Counted from the first letter of the stretch, positions 42,836 through 51,898 are shown. The stretch: DNA of 64,000 nucleotides from Flavobacterium cerinum (GCF_004028155.1 NZ_SBII01000001.1:124001-188000); one strand, 5' to 3'. Made by a program: numbers and translations. Notes: generated by a model from the letters alone, not told the origin.

Positions 42836-43312
42836 ATGAAAAAATTAGCACTACTGTTTTTATTCCTTACGGTTTCGGCTTATGCGCAAAAAGAAATGCC
42901 AAGTGTAACGATCAAGTCAGAGAATAATAAAAGCTTTAACGTTAAAAATGACTTTGCCGAAAAAGATAAATTATATGTATTTTGTTTTTGGGCTACATGG
43001 TGTGTGCCTTGTATTAATGAGCTTGATGCCATAAACGATAATTATGCTAAATGGACAAAAGAACTTAATATGGAGGTTATAGCGGTTTCTATAGATGATA
43101 CACGTACACAAAAACGTGTTAAACCCTTATTGAATGGAAAAAAATGGCCTTACACCGTATTATTAGATACAAACCAGGATCTAAAAAGAGGACTGTCTAT
43201 TGCAAATGTACCTTATACTGTTGTTGTAAAAAACAAAAAGATCGTTTACATACATAACGGTTACAGCCAGGGTGCTGAAAAAGAATTATACAATAAACTG
43301 AAGCAACTATAG
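42836..43312 (+). CDS. TlpA-like periplasmic thioredoxin
   Basis: The 158-residue protein has a signal peptide (MKKLALLFLFLTVSAYAQKE). One thioredoxin fold follows with FWATWCVPCINELDAI (near residue 50), cis-Pro in NVPYTVVV near residue 125, and no membrane helix. It is a free periplasmic disulfide reductase or oxidoreductase. The DUF6029 gene starts 4 bp after its stop, so they form one operon. Confidence 0.93.
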   Translation: MKKLALLFLFLTVSAYAQKEMPSVTIKSENNKSFNVKNDFAEKDKLYVFCFWATWCVPCINELDAINDNYAKWTKELNMEVIAVSIDDTRTQKRVKPLLNGKKWPYTVLLDTNQDLKRGLSIANVPYTVVVKNKKIVYIHNGYSQGAEKELYNKLKQL

Positions 43313-43316
43313 ATTG

Positions 43317-45014
43317 ATGAAAAAATTACTTTTGCTGCTATTGCCATTTACTATAGGCTCATTGCACGCACAGGAAAATGATACTGTGCAGAAAAAAGAC
43401 TATGGTAAAATATTTGGAGGATTTGAATCTAATGCTCAATGGTATCTTAATGATAAGGGAAGAGGGATAAAGCATCCTGAAGATCCTATACGCTCTAATA
43501 ATTATTTATTAGTGAACTATCAAATAGATGGATTTTCGGCAGGTATCCAAGTGGAGTCTTATGAGCCTAATGCACTATTAAATTATAATCCGGGTTTTAA
43601 GGGTACAGATATCGGTACTTATTATGCCAGCTATAAAACGAGTAAGTTTGAGTTTACAGCGGGATATTTCTATGAGCAGTTTGGCAGCGGAATGCTATTA
43701 CGTGCATGGGAAGACAGAGCACTGGGTATTAATACAGCACTTAGGGGAGGTAGAATAATTTACAGGCCTAGTGATAATGTTAAGCTTACGGCTTTATATG
43801 GTAGACAGCGTAGTGGTTTTGAAGTAACCAGTGGCGATATCTTTGGATTTGATTCTGATTTTAATGTAAGCAGCCTGCTTAAATTTCAAGAGTCTGATCT
43901 TTCTTTAGGTGTTAGTTATGTAGGGCGTTATGAAAAAATAGACCTGCCTGACCCAACATTTAATGCGCTTACAAACATGACTGCTGTTCGATTTAATTTT
44001 ATTCACGATGCATTTTATGTGTCGGGTGAGTATAATTATAAAGAGAAAGATGGCGTGTTAGGTACTCAGAACACGCTTAGCAATAATTTTGTGAAACCGG
44101 GTAATGCTGTTATCTTAAACTTTGGTTATTCTAAATCAGGTTTAGGTATCGATGCTACTTTGCGCAGAATGGAAAATATGAAAATACTTTCTGAAAGAAC
44201 ACCTACAAGTACCGGTGATGGAATTACAACGAGCCTTAACTTTAATGATAAGGTACTTAACTTTACTCCTGCATTAACAAAACAGCATCACTCAAATCTG
44301 GCTAATATATATGTGTTCCAGGCGCAGAGTAAAGTGGACTTTATAGACCCAACGATCATGAAGGCCGGTGAAACAGGCGGACAGATAGATGTATTCTATG
44401 ATTTCGAAAAAGGATCGGCAATAGGTGGTAAGTATGGTACAAAAATATCGGCTAACCTTTCAAGCTGGTACAATTTACCGGGAGCTTACAGATTGACTCC
44501 TTCAGACTATAGTACTGACTTTTTTGGATTAGGGAACAAATATTTCTCGGATTACAATGTTGAGATCAAAAAGAGATTTTCTGAAAATTGGATAACAGGT
44601 ATTGAATACATTAACCAATACTATAATAAAGCATGGCTTGAAGGCGGAGAAGTTGTTAAGACAAATATTGTTTGTGCTGAAGCTACTTATAATTTTACAC
44701 CATCAAAATCGATCCGTTTGGAAGGAGAGCACATGTGGGCTGATGCTGATAAGAAAAACTGGGTAGGCGGAACATTAGAGTTAAACCTTAACGATAAGTA
44801 TTCTTTATATGTATGGGATATTTACAATTACGGAAATGATGATAGCAGTAAACGAACACATTACTACAATATGGGTGGAGCTTACCGTATAGGAGCAACC
44901 CGTATCGCAGCTAATTACGGAAGGCAGCGTGGTGGTCTTGTATGTGTGGGTGGTGTATGCCGTTTTGTACCTGAGAGTACAGGATTTACCCTTTCTATAA
45001 GTACTGCTTTTTAA
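43317..45014 (+). CDS. DUF6029-family outer membrane beta-barrel protein
   Basis: The start is the ATG at 43317 (a TTG three bases earlier is not needed), giving 565 residues with a signal peptide (MKKLLLLLLPFTIGSLHAQE). Many aromatic-rich beta strands follow, such as FEFTAGYFYEQFGSGMLLRA, and the protein ends ESTGFTLSISTAF with a terminal Phe. It resembles DUF6029 and porin-type barrels. It is co-transcribed with the TlpA-like protein, and the link suggests that its assembly or cargo needs disulfide control. Confidence 0.88.
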   Translation: MKKLLLLLLPFTIGSLHAQENDTVQKKDYGKIFGGFESNAQWYLNDKGRGIKHPEDPIRSNNYLLVNYQIDGFSAGIQVESYEPNALLNYNPGFKGTDIGTYYASYKTSKFEFTAGYFYEQFGSGMLLRAWEDRALGINTALRGGRIIYRPSDNVKLTALYGRQRSGFEVTSGDIFGFDSDFNVSSLLKFQESDLSLGVSYVGRYEKIDLPDPTFNALTNMTAVRFNFIHDAFYVSGEYNYKEKDGVLGTQNTLSNNFVKPGNAVILNFGYSKSGLGIDATLRRMENMKILSERTPTSTGDGITTSLNFNDKVLNFTPALTKQHHSNLANIYVFQAQSKVDFIDPTIMKAGETGGQIDVFYDFEKGSAIGGKYGTKISANLSSWYNLPGAYRLTPSDYSTDFFGLGNKYFSDYNVEIKKRFSENWITGIEYINQYYNKAWLEGGEVVKTNIVCAEATYNFTPSKSIRLEGEHMWADADKKNWVGGTLELNLNDKYSLYVWDIYNYGNDDSSKRTHYYNMGGAYRIGATRIAANYGRQRGGLVCVGGVCRFVPESTGFTLSISTAF

Positions 45015-45032
45015 TACAGTATAGCAATAAAT

Positions 45033-45071
45033 AAAAAAACCTCTGCAGCTTTTGTTGCAGAGGTTTTTTTT
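45033..45071 (+). terminator. Terminator after the DUF6029 gene
   Basis: 15-bp arms (45033-45047 and 45056-45070) around GCTTTTGT, ending in a T run. Confidence 0.92.
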
Positions 45072-45300
45072 ATGTAAAAAAGCAGTTTGTGATCCTTTAT
45101 GAAATTATCACAAAATACATTTACATAGAGTAGTTATAATTTAGATAATACCGATATAATGACAGCATGTTGTTTTTTATAAATATCTATTTTTTGAATT
45201 ATATAAGTGCGTTTTTTTTAAAATATTTATAATTATGCCTGAATAAATAAGTGAGTTTTTGGCTACATTTATAAAAAATCTACTTAATCTAATTTAAATT

Positions 45301-46353
45301 ATGAAAACAAACCAATTACTTATGGGCCTTCTTTTAACGGGAGGGATCTTTTCTATGAACGCACAAAATGTGGCATCAACAGCAAATTTGACTAGCGGAG
45401 GGAATAGTGCGGGCACAGCTGGAGGCAGCAGTACATATTATGGCCATCAAGCAGGTAAGGTTAGTACCGGAAGTGCTAATACCTTTCTTGGATATATAGT
45501 AGGACCAATAAATTCAACCGGAAGTGGAAATACATTTATTGGACAGAATGTAGGGGCAAAAAACACTACTGGAGGCTATAATATTTTTATGGGTTCTTAT
45601 ACGGCAATTAATAATTCTACAGGTGAATTTAACACGTTTTTAGGGACCAATGCCTCAAATGGAAATACTACTGGAAATGAAAATGTTGCTATTGGCTATT
45701 TTGCAGGTATGAGTAATAAAACAGGTAATGGAAATGTGTTTTTAGGCTGTAATTCCGGAGGAGGTGGAGCAGTATCAATGAATAACACACATTTAGGATA
45801 TACAGCGGGCCAAGGCAGCCTCGGTTCAAGAAATGTATTTTTAGGAAATGCTGCGGGTCGTCAATCTACCGAAAATGATAAATTATTTATAGACAATACA
45901 AGTACTGCTACACCTTTAATTTGGGGTGATTTTGCTTTAGATCAGGTAAAACTGAATGGCAAAGTTGGTGTTGGCGGTGTAACGGCTTTTCCTACTGCTG
46001 CGGGAGGTGCAAACCTTACTAATTACCAGTTGTTTGTTAAAGGAGGAGTACTTGCCGAAGAAGTAAGGGTAGCTACAACATGGGCCGACTACGTTTTTGA
46101 AGACAACTATGCATTGCCTACACTTGAAGAAGTAGAGTGTTTTATTGCAGAGAACGGACATTTACCTAATGTACCTTCGGCAAAACAAGTTGCTGAAGAG
46201 GGTATATCGCTGGGAGATATTGCAAAAGTTCAGCAGGAAAAAATTGAAGAACTTACTTTATATGTAATAGAGCAGAAGAAAGCTCTTAACGAACAGCAAA
46301 GTGAGATTGAGGTGCTAAAAGCACAAATGAAAGTATTAATGGAGAAAAAATAA
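45301..46353 (+). CDS. Secreted repeat and coiled-coil protein (YadA-head/tail-fibre-like)
   Basis: The 350-residue protein has a signal peptide (MKTNQLLMGLLLTGGIFSMN, cleavage after NAQ). Seven to eight repeats of about 17-18 residues follow (about 50-195) of the form TG-x-x-N-x-F-x-G (SANTFLGYIVG, SGNTFIGQNVG, NENVAIGYFAG). A tail-fibre-type region with EDNYALPTLEEVECFIAENG leads to a C-terminal coiled coil (about 300-350). The repeats resemble trimeric autotransporter heads, so it may trimerise. There is no T9SS domain. The next gene begins 3 bp after its stop. Confidence 0.85.
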   Translation: MKTNQLLMGLLLTGGIFSMNAQNVASTANLTSGGNSAGTAGGSSTYYGHQAGKVSTGSANTFLGYIVGPINSTGSGNTFIGQNVGAKNTTGGYNIFMGSYTAINNSTGEFNTFLGTNASNGNTTGNENVAIGYFAGMSNKTGNGNVFLGCNSGGGGAVSMNNTHLGYTAGQGSLGSRNVFLGNAAGRQSTENDKLFIDNTSTATPLIWGDFALDQVKLNGKVGVGGVTAFPTAAGGANLTNYQLFVKGGVLAEEVRVATTWADYVFEDNYALPTLEEVECFIAENGHLPNVPSAKQVAEEGISLGDIAKVQQEKIEELTLYVIEQKKALNEQQSEIEVLKAQMKVLMEKK

Positions 46354-46356
46354 TAT

Positions 46357-48096
46357 ATGAAAAAAATCATCATTTACTTATTTCTCCTTAGCGGGCTCCT
46401 AGGTTTTGCACAGGGCGAAAATAACAATTGGTATTTTGGACCCTATACAGGCTTAAATTTTGCTTCAAATCCACCTACGGTTTTATCGGGTAGTTCAATG
46501 CAAACGCTTGAAGGTGTTGCGAGTATAAGCAGAGCTAATGGTTCACTGCTTTTTTATACAGATGGTAAAACCATATGGAATAGAAACCATCAGGTTATGT
46601 TGAATGGCGCTGATTTAGTAGGAGGATATGACTCACAGCATGTTGTAATTGCTCCTTATCCCGGTAATAATACTCTTTATTACGTTTTTACGACAAGTGA
46701 TGTAAAGCTATCTCCTCTTCCGGGGAATTTTTGTAACTATACAATTGTAGATATGTCATTAGGAAGTATGGGTACTGACGGGCTTCCTTTAGGAGGGGTA
46801 GTTACTGCAGCAAAAAACATATCACTACTTGACGAATTTGGTAATGCATTTACATTAAAATCGGAAACGATTACAATGACTCCACATGCGGATAATAAAA
46901 GCTATTGGATATTGTTTGCCAATGGTTCAAAATTATATAGCTATCATTTAGATACTCAGGGATTTCACTCAACTCCTTTAGTTAGTAATCTTCCTGCTCC
47001 TGTGAATCCGACGGAAACACAAATACATATCAGGGTATCACCAAATTTATCATCAGACCTTGGACTCCCATATTCAAACCTTATAGCTCTTTCCAGGTGG
47101 CCTGGCAATATAAGTTGGCCTGTGTATAATTATGGTACAAGGGTGTGCTCTTTTGATAATAGTACAGGATTAATAACGCCAGATTATTTTATGAATATAA
47201 CTGATATATATCCATATTCATCCGAATTTTCATCAGACGGAAAAGTGTTGTATACAGTAAACTTTTTTGGACAGCGTACTATGGCCTTTGACGTATTTAA
47301 TGGGGTCGGTAAAGAAATAAATCAAGGATATCAAACGGATCTATATTATATTACACATGGAGGTTCTGCGCAAAGAGCGGCAAATGGAGAAATCTATGTA
47401 ATATATACATCAAGAGATGCTTCTTATCCAAACTGGAAATATTTGGGAATGATTAATAACCCGGACTCTTATCAAAATTGTAGTGTGAACCAGACTGGGT
47501 TATTTATGGATGCAATTTTTCAATTAAGCAGTGCTAGTGGCATCTGTCTTCCACCACTTGTTCCTATACTAAATCCGTCAAACGGCGGATGTTTTGAGTA
47601 TATGACTTTAGGATTTCCGGAAGAGAATAATGCAATACATCATGCGGGTTCATCTATTACTACAAACAATAGCTATACTGTAAGCAATGGACAAAATATA
47701 ACTTTAAAAGCAGGATCATTTATAGAAATAAAGCCTAATTCGTTTATAAAAGCAGGATCCCTTTTTCTTGCTAAGATTGAAGAATGTGCTGCTGCTCTTC
47801 CAATAAGGGGGAAAAGTGATTATAAACCGGTAAATTATACTATAAACGTTGAAAATAATGATGGGAAAATGATTTTGTATCCTAATCCATCAGCCAATAT
47901 AGTTACAGTTTCGGTTGGGGGTATAATTATTAAGGAACTGGCTGTTTATTCTAGTGACGGGAAACAATTGGTTTCCAGAGGTGTAGATAAAGAGTCTTAT
48001 GTGCTGGATGTCTCAGGTTATACGGCTGGTATTTATATAATAACAGTGACGGGAAGCGACAATAAGATTTATTTGGAAAAACTTGTTAAGAAATAG
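46357..48096 (+). CDS. T9SS-secreted protein with 3-coathanger stack
   Basis: The 579-residue protein has a signal peptide (MKKIIIYLFLLSGLLGFAQG). A large beta-propeller-like region follows (about 20-390, starting WYFGPYTGLNFASNPP). A 3-coathanger-stack-like segment (about 430-475, NITLKAGSFIEIKPNSFIKA) and a type A sorting domain (ILYPNPSANIVTVSVG to LEKLVKK) end the protein. It is co-transcribed with the repeat/coiled-coil protein, possibly as a surface partner. The ligand is unknown. Confidence 0.88.
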   Translation: MKKIIIYLFLLSGLLGFAQGENNNWYFGPYTGLNFASNPPTVLSGSSMQTLEGVASISRANGSLLFYTDGKTIWNRNHQVMLNGADLVGGYDSQHVVIAPYPGNNTLYYVFTTSDVKLSPLPGNFCNYTIVDMSLGSMGTDGLPLGGVVTAAKNISLLDEFGNAFTLKSETITMTPHADNKSYWILFANGSKLYSYHLDTQGFHSTPLVSNLPAPVNPTETQIHIRVSPNLSSDLGLPYSNLIALSRWPGNISWPVYNYGTRVCSFDNSTGLITPDYFMNITDIYPYSSEFSSDGKVLYTVNFFGQRTMAFDVFNGVGKEINQGYQTDLYYITHGGSAQRAANGEIYVIYTSRDASYPNWKYLGMINNPDSYQNCSVNQTGLFMDAIFQLSSASGICLPPLVPILNPSNGGCFEYMTLGFPEENNAIHHAGSSITTNNSYTVSNGQNITLKAGSFIEIKPNSFIKAGSLFLAKIEECAAALPIRGKSDYKPVNYTINVENNDGKMILYPNPSANIVTVSVGGIIIKELAVYSSDGKQLVSRGVDKESYVLDVSGYTAGIYIITVTGSDNKIYLEKLVKK

Positions 48097-48115
48097 TACA
48101 GTTTATACTTAAATT

Positions 48116-48144
48116 AAAATCCCGGTTTATACAACCGGGATTTT
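48116..48144. terminator. Bidirectional terminator
   Basis: AAAATCCCGGTT (48116-48127) pairs with AACCGGGATTTT (48133-48144) around TATAC, between converging genes. Confidence 0.9.
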
Positions 48145-48185
48145 ATTTATTACGTCTGATGGACATATCTTACACGGTTTGATTT

Positions 48186-48935
48186 TTAAACTATTTCGAT
48201 ACCTAAATCTTTATAGGCTTTTAAAGCTGTATTTGTGGGGTCGGTTTCTGTGATAATTACGTCAAGATCGGTTACCGGGCAAATATAAAAAGCTTCTACA
48301 GTACTTGTTTTCTCAAGAGTAGATAAAGCAATGGTTTTAACGGCTTGTGCCATCATTAGCTTTTTTACCTGAGAATCTTCATAATCCATGGCGGTTATAC
48401 CCATTGTATGGTGAATGCTGCAAATACCTAAAAAACAAATGTCTGCTCTTATATTTCTTAGGGTATTCAGCACATCCTCGCCAATAGTTGTAAATGATAT
48501 TTTGTAGAGTCTGCCTCCTGCAAAGATCACATCGACATTGGGATGGTCTTCCAATACATTCACTACCGGGAAGCTATTTGTTACAACTGTAATTTTTAAA
48601 TTCTTTGGCAGGCTTGCAGCTAATGCTACAACGGATGTTCCTCCATCAAAAAAAACAACGTGTCCATCTCTAAGAAAGTTTAGTGCTTTTTGGGCAACTA
48701 CCTGCTTTTGCCCTAAGTCATACTTTTCCCTGTCCCTGTAATGATGGGGAATAGGAGAATGTGCCATAGCACCACCTCTAACAGCTTTTAGGAGTCCTTG
48801 AGAGTCCAGCTCTTTAATATCCCTTCGCACAGTATCTTCAGATACATTGAGCAGCTGACTAAGCTGGTCCAAACGTACCTTATTGTCTTTTGAAAGCCGA
48901 TTAAGTATTAGTTGTAAACGTTCCTCTTTTACCAT
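48186..48935 (-). CDS. DeoR family transcriptional regulator
   Basis: The ATG complementary to 48933-48935 gives 249 residues beginning MVKEERLQLILNRLSKDNKV. A DeoR HTH follows (about 5-60, LDQLSQLLNVSEDTVRRDIK) and then a sugar-phosphate isomerase-like sensor domain (VVFFDGGTSVVALA, FAGGRLY). A longer frame to 49106 has no matching HTH extension and runs across the operator array. DeoR proteins sense phosphorylated sugars or nucleosides. The divergent deoxyribonucleotidase gene is the obvious target. Confidence 0.93.
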   Translation of the reverse strand: MVKEERLQLILNRLSKDNKVRLDQLSQLLNVSEDTVRRDIKELDSQGLLKAVRGGAMAHSPIPHHYRDREKYDLGQKQVVAQKALNFLRDGHVVFFDGGTSVVALAASLPKNLKITVVTNSFPVVNVLEDHPNVDVIFAGGRLYKISFTTIGEDVLNTLRNIRADICFLGICSIHHTMGITAMDYEDSQVKKLMMAQAVKTIALSTLEKTSTVEAFYICPVTDLDVIITETDPTNTALKAYKDLGIEIV

Positions 48936-48939
48936 TTTA

Positions 48940-49019
48940 TTGCAATATGTTGCAAATATATAAAATTTAACATTGCAAAACACTGCATTATGTTGCAAAA
49001 TATCGTAAATTTGTTGCAA
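48940..49019. promoter_or_regulatory. Phased TTGCAA array between deoR and nucleotidase genes
   Basis: TTGCAA occurs at 48940, 48950, 48973, 48993 and 49014, with the related CTGCAT at 48983 and TCGTAA at 49003. Nearly all positions are about 10 bp apart. Two -7 boxes lie inside: TATATTTG on the minus strand (48960-48953) and TAAATTTG on the plus strand (49006-49013). Each overlaps or abuts a copy. It is a candidate DeoR operator set covering both promoters. Confidence 0.6.
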
Positions 49020-49031
49020 ATTAAAGCAAAT

Positions 49032-49583
49032 ATGAAAAAATCGATTGCCATAGACATGGACGGCGTAATAGCCGACATAGAGCCACATCTTATTGAATGG
49101 TACCAAAAAGAAACTGGTATTATAACAGCAAAAGAGACAATTAGAGGATTAAATGAACATGAGGCTTTTTCGAACAAAGGAGCCATACTTAAAATTTTAA
49201 ATTCACCATCTTTCTTTAGGACAGTACCTGTGATGGATAAGGCTGTAGAAACAGTTAAAGCGTTGATGGAGGAATATGAAATTTTTATCGTCTCGGCGGC
49301 AATGGAATTCCCGTTATCATTGTTTGAGAAAAAAGAATGGCTTAGTGAGCACTTTCCTTTTATTAGTTGGAAGAACATCATTTTTTGTGGAGATAAGAGC
49401 ATCATCGATACCGATTTTATGATTGATGATTATTGCAAAAACCTGGACTTTTGTAAAGGAAAGCCGCTTATGTTCACAGCATATCATAATGTTCACTTAA
49501 ATCATCATCAAAGAATTGACCATTGGAATGAAGTTCCTGAGCTGTTAAAACAGCTATCCAGTAAACATGAAACAGCCTTTTAA
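49032..49583 (+). CDS. 5'(3')-deoxyribonucleotidase (NT5C-like HAD hydrolase)
   Basis: The 183-residue protein begins MKKSIAIDMDGVIADIEPH, with the HAD DxDG motif and a DxD nucleophile pair. It continues with the VSAAMEF motif and a late acidic pair in IDTDFMIDDYCKN. This is the 5',3'-nucleotidase C fold that dephosphorylates deoxynucleoside monophosphates. An ATG at 48990 would place 14 residues over the operator array and -7 box, so 49032 is preferred. It faces deoR and likely answers to it. Confidence 0.9.
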   Translation: MKKSIAIDMDGVIADIEPHLIEWYQKETGIITAKETIRGLNEHEAFSNKGAILKILNSPSFFRTVPVMDKAVETVKALMEEYEIFIVSAAMEFPLSLFEKKEWLSEHFPFISWKNIIFCGDKSIIDTDFMIDDYCKNLDFCKGKPLMFTAYHNVHLNHHQRIDHWNEVPELLKQLSSKHETAF

Positions 49584-49600
49584 AGGCTGTTTCATGTTTA
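49562..49600. terminator. 39-bp palindrome carrying both stop codons
   Basis: 19-bp arms (49562-49580 and 49582-49600) flank one base. The nucleotidase stop (49581-49583) lies at its centre and the stop of the converging alkC-like gene (49598-49600) in its right end. Confidence 0.85.
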
Positions 49601-50695
49601 TATCAATTCGAATTTTGCAATTGATTTTTCTTCGCCGTTTACAATTAGCGATAGTTCGTGGTCTCCGGGATAGAATACACGGGTGGTTATAGGTCTGAAC
49701 GATTGTTTTCTTACAATAGTACTTTTCTCTCCCGGTTGAAAGATCCTTTCGCTGATCTTGAATACTTTTCGTGCCAGATGTCCTTTCGATTTTTTATAAT
49801 AAAGGCCATATTCCAATCGTACTGTTTGGGGCGTTGAATCTCTGTTCTCGATCATAAAAGTAAATTCAACACTATCTCCCATTTTTACTGTTGGGGTGAT
49901 AATCTCGAAATTAGATAATATCATATGAGTACTATCAAGTCCGTAAATTCGTAATACTTCAGGATGTGCCTGTTTTAATAAGGTACGGCATCCGTGTTTT
50001 ATAATGGCATCGGTTTCTTTGCTGCTGCCTTTCCATTGTTTTGCCAGTTCAATTACTACGCCCGGATTATCTTTGGCAATATCATTAATATTGTTGGCTA
50101 CACTTCTGCGTACCCATTCTGACGGATCATTCTTTAAATTCTCTAATAATGGTAAAACAGCTGTAGGGTCTTTTTTTAAATATGGAATTGCCATTGCCCA
50201 GGGCAGGCGGGGACGGGAACCTTCACTGGCAAGTCTTCTTACTTTATGGTTTTCATGCAAAGACCAGGCTTTCATCTGATCCATCATTTGGTCAGGATAC
50301 TGCAGCAGGAATGGACGTACTGCAAATTCACAACTGGTAAATTGAGTAGTAAATTCTAAGGCCTTAATGGCAGCATCATAATTATTAATGCCATAGGTTT
50401 CTATATAATCAGGGAGGAACATATAAGCCAGGCTGTCTTCGCCAATAGTCGCTTCCCTTAAATGTTTTATGATGTGTTGAAGAACGGGTACGGTTTCATT
50501 AAAATCTTCGGGCATAAAGCAATGCATTGCCTTAGCCGTATGACGCATCCTGTCTTTAAGTTCTTTATGTTCAAAACCATCCCTGTATATGCGGCTCATA
50601 AAGCGAATTTTATCAAATTCGGGTAGTGCACGGTCTAGAATAGCACTCAGCTTATCATAAAAAACAGGCGAATAAATATCTTTAAGAGCACTCAT
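49598..50695 (-). CDS. AlkC-like DNA alkylation repair glycosylase
   Basis: The 365-residue protein has an N-terminal HEAT-like helical domain (about 1-235) of the AlkC/AlkD type (RRLASEGSRPRLPWAMAIPY, DPSEWVRRSVANNINDIAKD). An Ig-like C-terminal domain (about 250-365) follows, as reported for AlkC rather than AlkD. AlkC excises 1-methyladenine and 3-methylcytosine. A -7 element (TAAGTTTG, 50728-50721, minus) lies 25 bp before the ATG. The glycosylase activity is inferred from the fold and two-domain order. Confidence 0.86.
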   Translation of the reverse strand: MSALKDIYSPVFYDKLSAILDRALPEFDKIRFMSRIYRDGFEHKELKDRMRHTAKAMHCFMPEDFNETVPVLQHIIKHLREATIGEDSLAYMFLPDYIETYGINNYDAAIKALEFTTQFTSCEFAVRPFLLQYPDQMMDQMKAWSLHENHKVRRLASEGSRPRLPWAMAIPYLKKDPTAVLPLLENLKNDPSEWVRRSVANNINDIAKDNPGVVIELAKQWKGSSKETDAIIKHGCRTLLKQAHPEVLRIYGLDSTHMILSNFEIITPTVKMGDSVEFTFMIENRDSTPQTVRLEYGLYYKKSKGHLARKVFKISERIFQPGEKSTIVRKQSFRPITTRVFYPGDHELSLIVNGEEKSIAKFELI

Positions 50696-50741
50696 TACAT
50701 TTTGGTTTTGATTACAATTACAAACTTAAAGTATTTGCATT

Positions 50742-50773
50742 AAAAAACCCCTTTAGCTACTGCTAAAGGGGTT
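50742..50773 (-). terminator. Terminator after the HPF-like gene
   Basis: AACCCCTTTAGC (50746-50757) pairs with its inverse (50762-50773) around TACT. On the minus strand it ends in T. Confidence 0.9.
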
Positions 50774-50794
50774 GTCTTATTATGGTTCGAAATC

Positions 50795-51109
50795 TTAGTG
50801 ATTTTGAAGTTTACCAAAACTGTGTTCTAACGCATTTTTTAATTTATCTGTAGCGCCTTTAATAGCTTTCTCAACCGTATCAGCATGATTTGTAACAGCT
50901 ATTGGCTTTAAGTTAGCAACGCGTGCTTCCAGTAGGCAGCGTTTATCATCAGGAGTAGATTTTTCTCCATTTTCATCAGCTAAGTGTACTTCAAGTCGTG
51001 TTATTTTGTCTTCATATCTTTTAAGGGCATCCTGTAAAATAGGAGTGAAATAATTCTCTGTTCTTTCATGTCCCTCAATACTGTTGTCGATATTAAATTG
51101 TATTTGCAT
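50795..51109 (-). CDS. HPF/RaiA family ribosome-associated protein (short form)
   Basis: The 104-residue protein has the HPF pattern: N-terminal MQIQFNIDNSIEGHERTENY, the DKITRLEVHLADENG strand, a central KRCLLEARVANLKPIAVTNH segment and a C-terminal helix. It lacks the C-terminal extension of long HPF, so it would act by binding the small subunit and silencing or preserving ribosomes in stationary phase. It is a single gene with its own terminator. Confidence 0.83.
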   Translation of the reverse strand: MQIQFNIDNSIEGHERTENYFTPILQDALKRYEDKITRLEVHLADENGEKSTPDDKRCLLEARVANLKPIAVTNHADTVEKAIKGATDKLKNALEHSFGKLQNH

Positions 51110-51243
51110 GTTGTCTTTTTTTGATTATTCTTACAGTAAATTTAAACAATTTCCCTGAAATACTGCCTTAGTTAGCATAAGATTAGCAATTGATATTCTC
51201 TATAATGCTATAAAAAAAATAAATAGACATGCGTTAGGATTAT

Positions 51244-51265
51244 TATACCGATTGGTATAATTTTG
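51244..51265 (+). promoter_or_regulatory. TetR operator 1 and tetR -7 element
   Basis: TATACCGATTGGTATA (51244-51259) is an inverted repeat with TATACC arms, and the -7 box TAATTTTG (51258-51265) overlaps its end. Two near-identical sites precede the downstream thiolase gene. Confidence 0.75.
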
Positions 51266-51275
51266 TTTACTGAAA

Positions 51276-51881
51276 ATGAACATGAACATGACCAAAGCAG
51301 AAAAGACCAGACAATATATTATTGAGAAAACGGCGCCTATCTTTAACAAGAAGGGGTATGCCGGAACTTCGATCAATGACCTTACTGATGCAACCGGCCT
51401 TACTAAGGGAAGTATTTATGGTAATTTTGAAAATAAGGACGAAGTTGCCCTGGCAGCATTTGATTATAACTTCGGGTTAGTATATGGTACGATAAAGAAT
51501 CGGATCGCTGCTAAGAGCCATTCAATAGATAAATTAAAAGTTTATTTAAATGTGTTTTCTGATTTTTCCAGTCTCCCTACCTTATTAAATGGAGGCTGTC
51601 CGGTATTAAATACAGCAATTGAGGCCGATGATACTCATGGCGAATTAAGAGCGAAAGCTGTAAATGCTATTGAAAGATGGTATGCTTCACTAGAATATAT
51701 TATTAAGGAAGGTGTCGAGAAGGGGCAGATTAAACAGGGAACAAATGCTAAAGATTTTTCAGGAGCCTTTATTGCTTTAATTGAAGGCGGTATTATGCTG
51801 GCAAAAGTAACAGGTAAAATGCACGGACTTAAAGCGGCGATGAAGCAGTGTGAAAAAATGATAAACGAAATAACAGCGTAA
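51276..51881 (+). CDS. TetR family regulator of the thiolase operon
   Basis: The 201-residue protein has a TetR HTH (about 10-58, NKKGYAGTSINDLTDATGLT then KGSIYGNFENKDEVAL) and a helical sensor domain. Palindromes at 51244-51259, 51899-51914 and 51969-51984 flank this gene and precede the thiolase operon. It very likely represses itself and that operon. The effector could be an acyl-CoA, given the controlled genes. Confidence 0.93.
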   Translation: MNMNMTKAEKTRQYIIEKTAPIFNKKGYAGTSINDLTDATGLTKGSIYGNFENKDEVALAAFDYNFGLVYGTIKNRIAAKSHSIDKLKVYLNVFSDFSSLPTLLNGGCPVLNTAIEADDTHGELRAKAVNAIERWYASLEYIIKEGVEKGQIKQGTNAKDFSGAFIALIEGGIMLAKVTGKMHGLKAAMKQCEKMINEITA

Positions 51882-51898
51882 AAATTTTTGTTGAAAAA

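Noticed and set aside
48936..49106. N-terminal extension of the DeoR gene
   Set aside because: It covers the TTGCAA array and both -7 boxes, and DeoR proteins normally start at the MVKEERLQLIL type sequence.
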